NCBI GenBank assembly: GCA_024734555.1
Contig: JANPWX010000336.1
Coordinates: 1,267,749-1,331,748 of the forward strand
Origin: Trochalopteron elliotii
Taxonomy: Eukaryota > Chordata > Aves > Passeriformes > Leiothrichidae
DNA length: 64,000 nucleotides
Direction of reading: 5' to 3'
The position numbers and the translations under genes were made by a program. The notes under the pieces are model-generated. The model was not told the DNA's origin, ran no database searches, and saw nothing but the letters and a program-made list of their open reading frames with translations. Of this stretch, positions 1-12,500 are shown in pieces. Numbering within the stretch: the stretch's first letter is position 1; every line of letters starts with the position of its first letter.

Positions 1-1763
1 CTTTTAAAAATGTGATAATATAAAATCATGTGAACAACAAAAGAATTTTATGGTGTGCTTGAAAAAATGGAAACTAAGCAACTGAACTTTTCATTTTCTT
101 TAAAAAGTCTCTGTGTACATTCAAGAGGGGGCATAGTTTCTACATATTTATCTATGTTTGAAAAAAACACTTAAAACATAATTAGGAAATTTTTTTTTCC
201 TGTCTGAATACTGCTACTTAAAATCAGCCTTTTTAAGTGATGGAAAAGAAAGAATGTCTTGTTTTTCATGTTAGTGCTACAGGCTCCATGGTAGCCTGCT
301 TTGCCTTTTTTTGACAGTGTTTCCTACAGTATTTTTTTAAACACCCTGCTCAATTTAAAGCAAATTTGACAGAGGAATAACAGGCTCAGGAAGACCTGAG
401 GCTCCCATGTCTTTCAAGAGAACAGATCTCTATTGGAGAAAGGGTCACTTTTAGGATCCTTTTGGCTGCAAATGACTGAGAACTCAGGGAAAAGAGAAGT
501 TGCAAATTTTTTTGGGGGAAGAGCTGCAAATGGAGCTCATGCCTTATTAGATGCTATAGGGTCCAGTCCCAAGGCACACAGGTAATGCACACAGAGCTCG
601 GGTTTATAGTTTGACATAGCAGCTATGCAGTTCTGAATCTAGTTTTCCAAGAGGTTATTAAATGCATAAGTCAAGGTTTTTCAGAGAAGAATGACTTAGA
701 TTAAATTATCTGTGTAGGGAATTAAATAAAAATAGCCCATCTAAATAAATTCTGAAGGTTCACTAAATGTATTTCTTGTAATTATAATTGTCTATCTGAT
801 TTTACAGACACAAGGGGAAATCTATATGCACTAGATGAAAACTCATTTTTTCTTGTAGTTAATAGGATAGATGGAAAACATTCTGTTGACTTATGAGACC
901 AGATTTTTCTCACCAGAACCAGTATATCAAAAGGACAGAACAGAATCTGGTTTGTGTATGGTTATTACCGGGTTCTTTTCCATTTCAGTAGAAACTGGAG
1001 CACCTGCAAATCCAAATTCACAGTTTGCACAAGCTCACATACATTAGCTCTTCAGACTTTCATCAGTATTCATTGAAATGCATGTTAGTGAAGGGGGATG
1101 AAAAAATCCCTTGGGAAGCCGTGTTTATTTGCTGCTAAGCTGAATGATTCCCACTTCTCCAATCATCACAGAGGCATTCCTTTTCTGCATTAAATTCACA
1201 TTGCTCCAGTAAATATCCTGGTGAATCTTACTGTGCCTACAAGAAGCATTGTAATAAGATCTACAGTGGCTAAAGGATCTTCTTTAATCTTACTTGTCCA
1301 CTTTCTCCTCCCTTGCTTTCTGCTTCTTTGCTGAGCCTTTTGTATCATTTCCTACTGAAAATACCTCTGCAGTCACCACATACAATGCTACATCTGTCCT
1401 GGTTTATCTTGTCCTCACCTGGGAAAAGAAAGGTGCCCACACAAACACTATTCAGTGCTTTTTTAATGTTTAACACAGCATTGGAAACAGGAAAATGCCA
1501 AGTATTATGGTGGAGAGATGATTACCCAAGAAAAAGCTGAAAAAATAAGCAGTAATCATCTTGGCTTTTTTTTTTTGGTAATATTTTAAGATGTCATGGT
1601 CTTGTCCCCTTTCCTTCCTTCTTATGCCTCACACAGAGGTTACAGTCCTCCATTCAAATCCTGTTTGTCATTGGCAGTCACTGCTTTGATGCACTTACAA
1701 TCAGAATTACCACAGAATTTGTAAATATATGGCCTAATATAGGTACCAGGGGACATTTGCATG
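1..1763. other. Single-copy non-coding DNA, nothing recognised
   Basis: AT-leaning unique sequence with short T runs (T11 at 1566-1576). The only frame, 75 codons at 1313-1540, has no start context or homology that I can recognise. Confidence 0.6.
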
Positions 1764-1970
1764 AGATATTAGGAAAAATTTCATCACTGACAGGGTGGAC
1801 AGGCTGGCACAGGCTGCACAGGGCAGTGGTGGAACCACTGGAAATGTCCCTGAAGTAAAAAGTGTAGATGTGGCACTTGGGAGCATGGAGTAGTGATGAA
1901 CCACAGTGCAGCTGGGTTGGACTTGCTGGTCTTTAGAGGTTTTTTCCAACCTTAGAGATTCTGTGATTCT
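1764..1970 (+). mobile_element. CR1 LINE 3' fragment, sense
   Basis: CR1 is the main non-LTR retrotransposon of birds; nearly all copies are 5'-truncated, so only the 3' untranslated end remains. Here the reading runs from a decayed 'ATATTAGGAAAAATTTC' segment, through 'CAGGGCAGTGGTGGAACCAC', to 'GGTTGGACTTGCTGGTCTTT', 'TTTTTTCCAACCTTAGAGAT' and the terminal ATTCTGTGATTCT. The order matches the CR1 3' end in sense orientation. It is clearly diverged and has no coding capacity. The 3' boundary is sharp because a tetranucleotide microsatellite starts within two bases. The 79-codon minus-strand frame across it is incidental. Confidence 0.88.
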
Positions 1971-1971
1971 C

Positions 1972-2010
1972 ATTTATTTATTTATTTATTTGTTTGTTTG
2001 TTTGTTTATT
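1972..2010. repeat. (ATTT)n/(GTTT)n compound microsatellite
   Basis: About five ATTT units are followed by four GTTT units, directly abutting the CR1 3' terminus. The array probably grew from the CR1 tail, since CR1 ends in short direct repeats that can seed slippage. The switch from ATTT to GTTT suggests a point change in one unit that later spread. No function is implied. Confidence 0.9.
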
Positions 2011-4484
2011 CCATTGTAAACTGATCTTTTCCCTACCAAGTGTACCTGCACAAATAGGAAATATATATTATTCTTGTTTACATGTAACCTGATGTTCTCA
2101 GATCCTTTATCATTGTTTGATAGTTTGTAAAAGAAAAAGCTAGAAAATTGCTAATGCTCTGCCTAGGCACAGTAAAAGTAGGAAGGTGGAGATAATAGTA
2201 AAGAAAAGCAAATACAAAATGTTCAGTGATGATCTCGCATTTCCTGATTGGTCCAGTAAAAAATAACTTTTTCAATAGGGTCTAATTCATCTTGTATCTT
2301 ACTCTGCTAGTTTCCCCAATTTTTTATCCGTAGATTCCAGTGAAGATTTTAAAAATTTATCTCCTTGGGAACCATGGAAGTTGACTTGTGGCATTAAATT
2401 GTGTCACAAGTGAAAATTAAATTAAAGGTACAATCTTAAACTGGAGGTAAGAAAGTTCTGCAGAACCCTGCACTCTTCCTCTTCAGTTCACATTTACTTT
2501 TTCTCCTTAATAGCTGAGCAAATATGCACGGAGATGCACATCCACATCACACAGAGGAGCTAGCTGTGCAGGGAAGAGAATCTTTTGAGTGTTGACATGA
2601 GGAAGTTCTTTTGGAATAGATGATAGCCTGAAGTTTGCTGTAAAGTGGGTGGTATTGGTGTGTATGCCTTTCAGAGTTCCAAGTTTTCCATTTAGTTGGT
2701 AAGGTGCTGAGGCACAGGGGATTAGGCAGAGTGTGAAGAACAAGATGTTTTGTTCTGTCAGTCAGATTGGATCCTGCTCTGTCCTGTGTTTTGGTCCTTT
2801 CTAGACATAACTCCCCATTTTCTTTTTCATTACCGAACTTCGGCTTTCTTAGAGTTACTTGTGGGAAGAGCAGGACGTTGAAATTGTGTTGTGTGTAAAC
2901 AAAGTAGCAAAAGTAGCACAGATGATTTTTAAGCAAACATCTTGGTGGTTCTTTTTGTTGCTGCTCCTATTTGCCAAGTGCTCTGCATTTACATCTCAGA
3001 GCAGCTTTGTCATGGTCTGTCTTGTCACTACCCTTGATATCCTTCTCTGTGATGCCTGTAGAGTTCTGACAACAGTCACCCTGATGGTTTGCTGAGACTG
3101 CTGCCTGTCAGGCTGACAAATGTTGGCTCCCTTTTTCCTGTGTTCTGCCCATTTGTTTCCATCTCTCTGTTGCCTTAGAGCTGGTGAAGTAATGTCATTT
3201 TATTCTCTCTGAGCAATGCCAAGCAAAATAGAGTCTGTCTACCAAGAGGTGATCAGTCGTATGGATCTTTTTGTCCTTGTGTAACACAAGGTAGGAAAGA
3301 GGATTCAAAGTCCAAAATTTATGAGAAAATTTCCTGTTAAAGAGTTTACTGAGGTTAAAAAAATCCTTACTAATTATTTAAACCCTCTTCTTGCCTCCTA
3401 GGGCATTAGAAAAGATTTTTTTTTTATTAAATCACATTTTTCCATTAACAGTAAAACTTTTTAATTGTGCCATCATATGCTGATTTCTTGCATGAGTAAC
3501 CAGAGTGAATTGAAGATTTGCATTAGCAACATGAGCTGCTGCTTAATTTTCCTACAGAAATTATACCTGCTTTTAAAGGAATATGATGTACAGGCACCTC
3601 TCATATGAGGAAAGTCAGAGAGAGCAGGGGCTGCTCAGGCAAGAGAAAAGAAGGCTCAGGGTCAGATCTCATCCGTCAGTGTGCACAGATATTGAGGGGA
3701 GGGTGTCCATAAACACACCCATTAGTGTGTATAAATTAAATCTAATTGCACTCACAAGTATATATGTGCTATTAATTTTCACATCTGCTGAAGAAGTTTA
3801 GACAGTGATTTGCAGGATTGGATTTTTGTGTGTGCTGAAATATTCAAATACTCAATTTGGCCTCTTTTGAAATGTTCAATTTCTGTGTCTTTTCAAGAAC
3901 AAAAGGAGTGTGAGTGGAAGCTTGGGTTAATCTTTATCTCCTTGTATATATGACAAGAAATTCCTTATTCTCATGTTTTATTTTCACCTCTCCATTTGAT
4001 CAGCCTTTGAATATATTTGAAGAAACTAGTGTTAAAAATGGTTAAATGTAAAATTAGCAAGTCACTTAGTGCATTTTCCATGACACAAAGGACAAAACCC
4101 AGCAGCTCAGCTTGGATCACTCTGACCCATCAGTCTGTACACTTGCAGTAAGGGTTTTTCAGGATGTTTTAAACATTTAACTTTCCCAGATAAACCTGTC
4201 AAGTATTTTAACATCAAATTAATGTTGTTAATATTTTTTTTTATCTCTCTGTCTGCCATGTAGAAAATTCAAGTACTTTCCTTTGAAAAATTCTTGCATT
4301 TATGCCTTTTTTTCCCTCCATGACTGGCCTTTATGAGTAGTATGAATGTGTGTTTAAACTGCACATGAAGTTCTTACCCTTCTGCAAAGAACAAGTGATA
4401 AATAAAGCCTGCAAGTGTGGGTTCACTCCACATCACTTACAGAGGCTGGGAGGAATTCACTGTGTGTGTGCCCTGCCAGCCTCG
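2011..4484. other. Single-copy non-coding DNA, nothing recognised
   Basis: Contains a T10 run at 3416-3425 and overlapping frames of 65-129 codons on both strands near 2.5-3.1 kb, mutually overlapping and lacking codon structure. No element is supported. Confidence 0.6.
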
Positions 4485-4620
4485 TGCCCGTCCTTATGTC
4501 CCCAGCAGTCCTGTGAGACAGCATTATCCCCTTGTGAAATCATTCCTGCAAGATTGCCCCAGTGGAAGATCCAGGAATTAAATTCATGTCTTCTGGGTCA
4601 CAGATCAGTGCTTTAACCCT
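4485..4620 (+). mobile_element. Ancient MIR/L2-like SINE relic
   Basis: The order of short blocks follows the amniote-wide MIR/L2 3' half: 'CAGTCCTGTGAGACAGCATT', 'ATTATCCCCTTGTGAAAT', a TTGCCC block, 'CAGTGGAAGATCCAGGAATT', then 'TCATGTCTTCTGGGTCACAG' and 'CAGTGCTTTAACCC'. These correspond to the family's CCTGTGAGGTAGG..ATTATCCCC..GGGATTCGAACCCAGG..CTCTAACC landmarks. Divergence is high, as expected for a repeat that inserted before birds and mammals split. I infer the family from block order, not from an alignment. An unrelated chance resemblance remains possible. Confidence 0.5.
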
Positions 4621-5413
4621 TGGTGTCAGAGGATCACTGTTTTCTATACAAATGAAGTTAATTTCTGTCTGCATTAAGGCCTCTGTTGGAGTGGAGAGAT
4701 TGTTCCACGGGCTTATTGTACAGGCTCTGCAACAGCTTGGACACAGTTTATGTGGAGGGAGCACTCAAGAGGAAAATGTCAGATGTAGTTTAGCTCTCTG
4801 TAAATGCAGTTTAATAGAGAGGAAAAGTGAGCTCTCTGTGAATAATCAGTGAGAACTGTGTGGCTCACACTTGGAGAAGCTCTGGGAGACCTTTGTGCCA
4901 TGGCAATAGGAATGCAGAACTCGTGGCTCCAACCCTCTCACCCTCCTTTGGAGCTTTTTCCATCTAACACAGCAATAAGAAGGGAAGTGAATGGTTCCCT
5001 TGGCTCCACCTTTCCCTCTTCCCCCACAGGTTAAATGTTCCTTCCTGTTCATCTCTAGAGCTTTGGGCTGTCAGAGTCTTTAGAAGCCTTTTTGTTTCTC
5101 ATTAACTCTGTCTGCAGCTCTGGCCACGAGCAATGGCTCCTGAGGGAAGGCCTTGGCTGTGGCTGGAACAGGCACTTTGAAACCATAGCAGCAATAATCT
5201 GAAGGATAATCTCAAGGCATGTTGTGGTTTTATGGTGCACGCATGGAAAGAGCTGGGTATCTCTGTAATTTTATTAGTGAGCAAGCATCTTTACCGGAAA
5301 AAAAGGACAATTTTTAGGCAGGGTCAGTAGATGGAAAGCATATATTCTATTTTCTTTTTACTAGCTATCTTTATAATTATTGAGCAGAATTTGCAGAAGA
5401 AGTACTTGTTTGC

Positions 5414-5432
5414 AAAAAAAAAAAAAAAAAAA
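5414..5432. repeat. Poly(A) tract, 19 A
   Basis: This is a pure run of 19 A. There is no AATAAA signal within the preceding 40 bases and no recognisable retroposed sequence upstream, so I call it a mononucleotide repeat rather than a retrocopy tail. Confidence 0.9.
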
Positions 5433-5696
5433 GAGATTGTAAGAAGATGTGGTTGTAACTTTATTTGTATCTTGTGTGTTCTCCATAGAGCAAAAGGTCT
5501 AATGCCTGGCAACTGTCAGCTCTGCTAAATTGCTTGGCTTTTGCTTGTTACTCCCAAGAGTTTGTGGAGAGAAAAGGGCTGAATAGACTGGGTTAGTAAT
5601 TTTCTGTTAAGTATTTAACTGAAAACAATCATCCTGTGGTGATCTGACTGTTCTGGACTCCCATGCACTAAAACCTCAATATTTAATGGACATGAG

Positions 5697-5803
5697 CAAC
5701 GCTCTCAGGCACAGGGTGGGATTGTTGGGGTGTCCTGGGCAGGGCCAGGAAGCTACAATGGGTCTCTTCCAACTCAGGATATTCTGTAATTCTGTAATTC
5801 TAT
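5697..5803 (+). mobile_element. CR1 LINE 3' fragment, sense, short
   Basis: A short stretch carries 'GCTCTCAGGCACAGGGTGGG', a GGGGTGTCCTGGGCAGGGCCAGGA block, 'GGGTCTCTTCCAACTCAGGA' and a terminal run ATTCTGTAATTCTGTAATTCTAT. This is the CR1 variant whose tail reads CAACTCAGGATATTCT instead of CAACCCAAACCATTCT, so it belongs to a different subfamily from the copies at 33.8 and 62.2 kb. The 'TTGGACTCGATGATC' segment of the family appears deleted before AATGGGTCTC. Confidence 0.82.
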
Positions 5804-8800
5804 ATTGAACAGTTGTAATGTGTCAATAATAAAAGAAGTGGTTTTGAGAATTGTCACATGGGCTGATATACTAACCAAAGACAGTTTGAAAAGAAGTTAC
5901 TTATAAATATGTCTCATGAAGTGTGAACAAGATGTTGAGATTTTCTTGAAATGGAGTATGTTTGTGAGCTTTTAAAAGATATTAATTAGCATGAGGGAAT
6001 TAATATAATGGGATTTTTTTTTAGAAAGGAAAAATGCTAAACTTTAGGATATCTAGAAGTTGATTAATTTGTCATGACACTTCTTTCACTTTGATACAAT
6101 TCTAAATAATTATTCACAAAAAGATCCTCATTGAAGTTGCAATACTGAATTTTTCTATTAAACTTAAAAGCCATTTACATTTTTATTATATATTTAACAC
6201 CCATTCAAAAGTACTCTTTCTCAAGAAACAAATATTTTCTTTAGGATGGTTAGAAGTTTTGTTTTGATTTCATACAGCACTTTTTGCATTTTCTAGTATT
6301 TGGCAATGAATTTTTCCAAGTAAAGAAATACATATCTTTGGGAAAAATAATTTTTTTAAAAAGTAGAGTTTGTAGACAAACTCTTGTCACAGCAAGATAT
6401 GTGTACAATTAGCCCATAGATAAGTAGTTGTTTTCTGGGAAAGTGAGGAGCATTGTGGAGTGGTTTTCCTGAGAACCAGAGAGTGTTCAGGAATATTGTG
6501 GTAGAAAGAAAGGAAGAGGAACATATAAAAGCTTAAGATAAGGCTAAATTAAAAATATATTCTAAACAGAAGTAACTTACATAAATACAAGAATAATGCA
6601 TGATGTCCAAAAATCACCTGAAGGAATATATAGGGTTGCTCTTGCTCTGTTTTGATGAGGAATTTTACTTGCCAAAGCATTTAGTACATTGCATTTAATA
6701 CCATTTAGCACTTTTCATTCTTTGATATGATACTGTAGAAATTTTAAACTGATTTATTAATGCTTGTGGTTTTCCCTTATTCTCAGTCTGACCTATTGTA
6801 AGTTGTGCATATATTACAAACCTGCTGTACTAATAATCCTTTATTGGCTGGGCTAATGGAAACTGAAATCACCTGCCACTCATCTGTAGACCAGTCCCAT
6901 AACCCAAATGTAAAATCACTGTAGGTTTAGGGTATTTATGGTTGCAGTGATTTAGAGATACAGCACTAACCCAGAGATGCATAAAGGTGGCAGTTTCCAT
7001 TTGTGTAGCTCTATTTCCTAATCCCTGTGGCTTGGGAAATCTCATATCAGTGCTTTATCTTACAGGATGTTAATAGCTGTGGTTTTAAAAAAAAACAAAC
7101 TTCAGTTGATTTTTTGCTATATAAATATTTTTAAGTGAGATTTTCAATTATTAAAATGAGCGTGGTACTTGAACTATAGTGGCTGCAGTGTCTCTCAAGG
7201 AAAGCAAGACAAATATAAGAAATTTAAAGAAGAAAGTAGGTGTATTTACTCTTGTTTGAGTGAGTAACTACACTGCTGGCCAGAAGGAAAAGAATTATTA
7301 GATTGTGGGCAGACTTGCTGCATTGTTGAATAAAAGTTCCTAAGTACAACAGAGCAATAAGGAGAAATACCTGTGAAAACTACGAGAATGATACCAACCC
7401 TCCTAGTGATGATTTCCTGTTTATTCCATTCTGATTTTAATATTTTCTTCATGGTAAGTTCTGAAAACGTCAGTGTTGACACACTTGGAGCTATGCAACT
7501 GATAAGATTGACAGAAAAAAGTACAACTTGAACTCAGTCTGAAAGGTGAAGTTTTAAAGATGTTGAAAAGCATGTTCAGGTCTCATGGGAAGAGAGTGAA
7601 TTCCTGTGAGTTTTCCTTGCAATGCTGAAGCTGAATTTTAGAGGTTTGTTGGTCTGTTCACACCACAATTCCCTCCGTGTTCCTCTACTTATGATTTCAG
7701 CTCTTAATCTTTCAGAACTATCTCCCTGGAGAATTTCCAGCACAAAAAAACATCCAAATAGAATTGCTCAGGAAATGAAGCAATAGAGAATCCTGTATAT
7801 TTGGAGTGCTTTGCCAATGTCTGCCTTCATTTAAAAAACCTTTACAGTAGCTTCACTTCTGTACCTATTGCCCATTTCTCTAGCAGTATTTTAGGCCAGG
7901 TTACCTATTTCTTGCCATAGTCAACAGGACTTGGAATAGCCTGCAAGTACCAGGAATTCAGTGATAGACTTTTAACCCTTGATTTTGATGGAAATGCCAT
8001 AAAATCCAGGGGGTGTGCATTTTCTGCAGGGGTGCTTTTTTTCTATTCCCCCTGGATGCCAGGAGGAGGATGTGTCCCTGTGCTGGAAGAAGTCTTTAGG
8101 AGCTGCTGGAAGATGCATGGCAGTGGTGAGTTATGGTTATAGGTTTATTTACTGGATAGACTTTAATTGCTGCTGTTACAATTAATTAGGGCTGGCGTAA
8201 AACTATGTGAACACCATAATTAGATCACACTGGTTTGTGGCTTTTTTGGCTGCACTCAGCTCTGTGCAGATCAGGTAAGGAGTAAGAGATCCCTAACTGG
8301 GGATTTGGGAGCTATGAAAGGGAGCAGATGTATGGCAGTAATAATCTTATTGAATATTTTCACTAACGCTCAAATTTTCAGGGGCTGTGCTCGACTTCAG
8401 GGACAAACTTTCTACATCCCATAAGTGCCCAAATTCTAATTCAGATCCAGCTTTCAGCAGCTACTCTGCAGGTGTGTAAACAAACATCCATGTAGCAGAA
8501 GAGACCAATTATCCTATAGAGACTCAGACAAAATGACTACATTTCCTTGGGGATGCTCAGCATATTCTGAAAATCTCCAGTTGTAGATGTTGCTAAAATT
8601 TGAAAATCTGTGGAGTTTTTAGTTCAGTCTTAAGCTAAATCATTAAATTCATGTTAACATTTTTCTATCATTAATGTAGGACGGATGAGGTAAGTGAGTA
8701 ACAAACTGCTTTTGTCAAACCACACAAAAGAATGTCTTTATTTTGATTTTACACTAATTGCTACTAAATGGTAGAATAGTACTTGTCAGCTTTTCTTGGT

Positions 8801-9332
8801 TCTCTTTCCTTCCTTGTTTCAAAACAATTAGATTTATAACTCTAACTTATAATCAAAACAGAACTGATGGAGATTTCAGTTTCCAGGCCCTGGGATGTAG
8901 ATGTTGGTATTTGAAATAAAAATGTCATGCAGGTGAACATCTGTCTATGACTGTGATCATCCGTGTTTCCTTGTGAGAGCTCATAATCAGGGAAGTTAAT
9001 GGGCTGCAGTGCTGGAAACTGTTTCTACATTTATCAAGGCTATTTCCAGACTGAGCTTCTGTTGATACTTATTTTTTTAAGTTTGTTTTTTTCCTTAAAA
9101 ATAAAGCCATCTGTGTTTGAAATGGCATGTTTTAGGCACAGGGTGTCCAAAACAAAACAAGTTTGTTTATTAAAATTTATAGTTTATAGTTGTTCATATA
9201 GCTGCAAGAGAGTGTTTTTGATCTTGCTTTATTTTTATATTTTGATTTTAAAATTCATTCAGAAATAGAGGTTATTTTGAATATTTTCCATTAATTTCTT
9301 TTATTAAAATGAGCAAGATTGTGCTTTGCTGT
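5804..9332. other. Single-copy non-coding DNA, AT-rich in 5.9-6.8 kb
   Basis: Very AT-rich with many ATTAAT and TTTAAA strings between 5900 and 6800. A small TAAT cluster at 8165-8240 (AATTGCTG, AATTAATTAGG, CATAATTAGATC) is worth a conservation check. No gene seen. Confidence 0.55.
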
Positions 9333-9522
9333 GGAGGAAACTTCCTTTATTGAAAGGTTGTCACGCACTGGACAGAGAACTGGTGGAGTCACCATCCCAC
9401 AGCCTTTAGAAGATGTGTGGATGTGGCACCTGGAGACGTGGTGTAGTGGTGGCCTTGGCAGTGCTGGCTTCACGTTGCACTTGATCTTAGAGGTCTTTTC
9501 CAACCTTAATGATTCCATGATT
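9333..9522 (+). mobile_element. CR1 LINE 3' fragment, sense
   Basis: The blocks in order are GAAACTTCCTTTATTGAAAGGTTGTC, 'GGTGGAGTCACCATCCCACA', 'GTGTGGATGTGGCACCTGGA', 'TTGATCTTAGAGGTCTTTTC' and 'CAACCTTAATGATTCCATGA'. They follow the CR1 3' UTR used by the copies at 1.8 and 56.5 kb. The usual 'GCTGCCCAGGGAGGTGG' block is reduced to a diverged GCACTGGACAGAGAACTGG. Overlapping frames of 75 and 81 codons on the two strands are by-products of this repeat. Confidence 0.88.
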
Positions 9523-12500
9523 GTAAATGATTTCATGGGTGTATGAATGCTGATTATTTTTTAATACCCTCGTCTGGTTAGTAATTGATCTTTTGCTACC
9601 AGTTGAAATTTTGGTCTTTGTTCTTGGTGTTTGGGTAATGTGGGTTAGGGTCAGTGTGTTGCTTCTTTTCTTTCCCTGCTCATTGTGGCATTGCTGGATT
9701 TTGATAAAATGAAATTGCTATTAAATGGTGTGTGCTGTCCCTCATGTAACCACAGCAAATGAACCCGTTCAGATTTATTTATTGTTCTCTTTTGTAGAGT
9801 AGTTACAGTTTCTTTTTGAGCTTCTTTGAATTGAAATATGTTTGAGTTTTTAAGCTTAAAATCAATGAAGTCCCCGTGCTTCTGTTTGGTATTTGTTTGG
9901 TTTTTCATATGTTTGAGTTATGGATTGAAAGTACTGGGAAATCAAGCCTCATAATTCTGCTAACCAACTTTAAATCAAATTCTAAGACAACTTTAAGATG
10001 TTCAGTAAAACTTTACAGGAATTGATGCTGCCAAATGCTATAGTGCTTCTCCGAGCACTGCTGTTTTAATGTAGCCTTCTTATACAAATGTCTGTCTTAG
10101 TAAAATATGTGCATATTTATATCACTGCTTTCAAAAGCAAAAGTACCATCAGCCAGAAATGAGCCAGCACTACTTGTTCACATGATGGGAGGTTTTTCTG
10201 GTGCAGTTTGGTGTAGTTTTTCAAGCTAGATTCATATCATAGAATCACAGAATGTTTTGGGTTGGAGGGAACCTTAAAGCTCATCTTGTTCCAACTCCTG
10301 CCATGGGCAGGGACACCTTCCACTGTTCCAGGTTGTTTCAAGCCCCATCCAACCTGGCCTTGGACACTTCCAGGGATGGGAATTATGTTCATCCTTTAGC
10401 TACTCCATAGGACTAGCTGCATTGTTCCTGGCTGGCATTTGTTGGAGGCAGGGAGGCCAGAAAATTCTTTCTGTGCTGTGAATAGTGTTTAAATGGATCA
10501 GTCACCTCTCAGGAGAGAGACAGTGGCAGGGGAAGGACAAACAAGACAACAGTAAATGAAAGAAGATTGATGGCCACTGAGATCAGGGAGAGTTTGCTGT
10601 CTAAAACTGACTTCCCTGTGTTTCTGAGCATTCAGGGCAAAAATAGAAACAAAGTATGTTGTTTTAATGCTGTAGCTTGATTCTAATGGCAAGGAAACAT
10701 ACATGGAACTCAATGTGGCTCAAAAAATGAAGCAGTAATGCATGGTTTAATAGTTGTTGGGGTCTGAGTTTAATTCACTAGCTAATAATGACATATGGGC
10801 TAGCATTGCTTGTATGAAAATTGGTGCCTTTGACACTCAAATGTGTGGGAATTCCAGGGACAGAAAATTCTCAAAACCTTGTGCATGCAGGCCCAAACAC
10901 AGAAGTTAGTACAGGGTTTGACCTGAGACCTTGGAAAAGTCTTCCAGATTTAAAGACCATAAGCAAGAATGTGGGTTTGTAGTTTAGATAGAAACATATT
11001 AAACTAAGTAGTGGAAAGTTTTAAACCTTTACAGTGTAGATACAGAACTAGTTACAAAAAATATTAAAAGTTTTAAGGTGTAGCAAGTCAGTTTGTATGT
11101 AATTGTATGATCGGTTAAAAAGGTCCCCATTGAGGCAAGATGTGTGATACAATTTAATTAGGGATTGGTGTGAAAGTAGAAACATTCTTTGTGGCAGTAG
11201 TTTATTGGCTAATAAACCTTTAAAAGACCTTGTAACCTGTGGTCTTGTGACCACTGAGGGCCACTGACCCCAGACTTCTCACTTAAACGGTGAAGATGTT
11301 CTCATCTTTCATGAGGCTGTAGAAGAAGAGCAATAAATCATGATTTAAAACATCTGTCAGTGGTCCCATCTCTCTTAATATCCCAGCAAAAATGTCCTTC
11401 AACCCCATTTTGTGTTCCATGTGGTTATATAGCAAAAACCACTGTGCTGGATGGTTCAGGTGTTTAAGGTATTCCATATTGTAAAGTCCAATGTGTGTTA
11501 TTCCTGACATAATGGAGCACTCCAAGAGGTGTGATACTCTGAGGACTTTAAACTCACTGCACAATGAAGTGCTTCAGCATGCTTTTCATGGGAGGATCTG
11601 TGCCAAGGTCTGCACTACTGCAGTTATAGTTCCATTATGCAAGTTGAAGTGTGCTTATTTGGGGAAAGGACCAACACAAAGACTTTTTATTCAAATGTAG
11701 ATAAAGAAGTACTGAAAATACTTCATAGAAAAGTGAAGTCACAAGAGAGTCCAAGGAATAGAAAATGGAATGGAACATTGTGAGAGTATTCAAGGTCTCC
11801 AGGTTTGTTTTTGTTCGGTTGGCTGTTTTTTTCTTGAAAAGACATGTTTTATCTTTGACACATTGGGAAATGAAACTGCTTGGTTTTAGGCCTGATTTTT
11901 GCCTCGAGGTTAGAGTTGTGTGACCTTGTGTTTGGGGATTTTGGACACAAATGGAACTGGGTTGTGCACAGTCATGCTGGGAGGGTTATGGGGAGAAGGA
12001 CAAAGGAGGAGAGACCAGGATAAAATATGATGGAGAGTTGGTACAGTTTGAGTAGAACAAAGATGGCATTACTTGGAGAGCCGTTGAAATTTTCCAAGGG
12101 CGTTTTTTTATAAATTAAACAGTAGGTGCCAAGTCTTTACAAATAATTTTTAATCCATGAGCATCCTCAGCCTGGTTTTATGTTTAAACAATGCACTACT
12201 TGCCTTTGTTTGCCTCCTCATGTCTTTAGGTTTGGATTTTTATCATCCTTTAGTATCACTTCTTGAGCTCTTCATCCTCTTTAGATCAGTCGTGGTTTGA
12301 GTCTGTTTCTGTTGTAATTTAGACAGATTGAACAAAATGCTCTCTAAAAAGCTGGAGTGAGGGAATGGGAGCACAGAGTCCATATGGAAAGGACATACTG
12401 ATGGAGCACTTTATCACACAGTAACAGTTATAACTTAGGTTACAGCCATAGCTCTGAAAGGTTTATGATGTGTAATTGTGATAATAAATCATAGTAAATT

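Noticed and set aside
2547..2936. 129-codon minus-strand frame
   Set aside because: Overlaps other frames on both strands, has no recognised protein family features and no exon boundaries.
5414..5432. A19 as a retrocopy tail
   Set aside because: No AATAAA upstream and no recognisable retroposed body.
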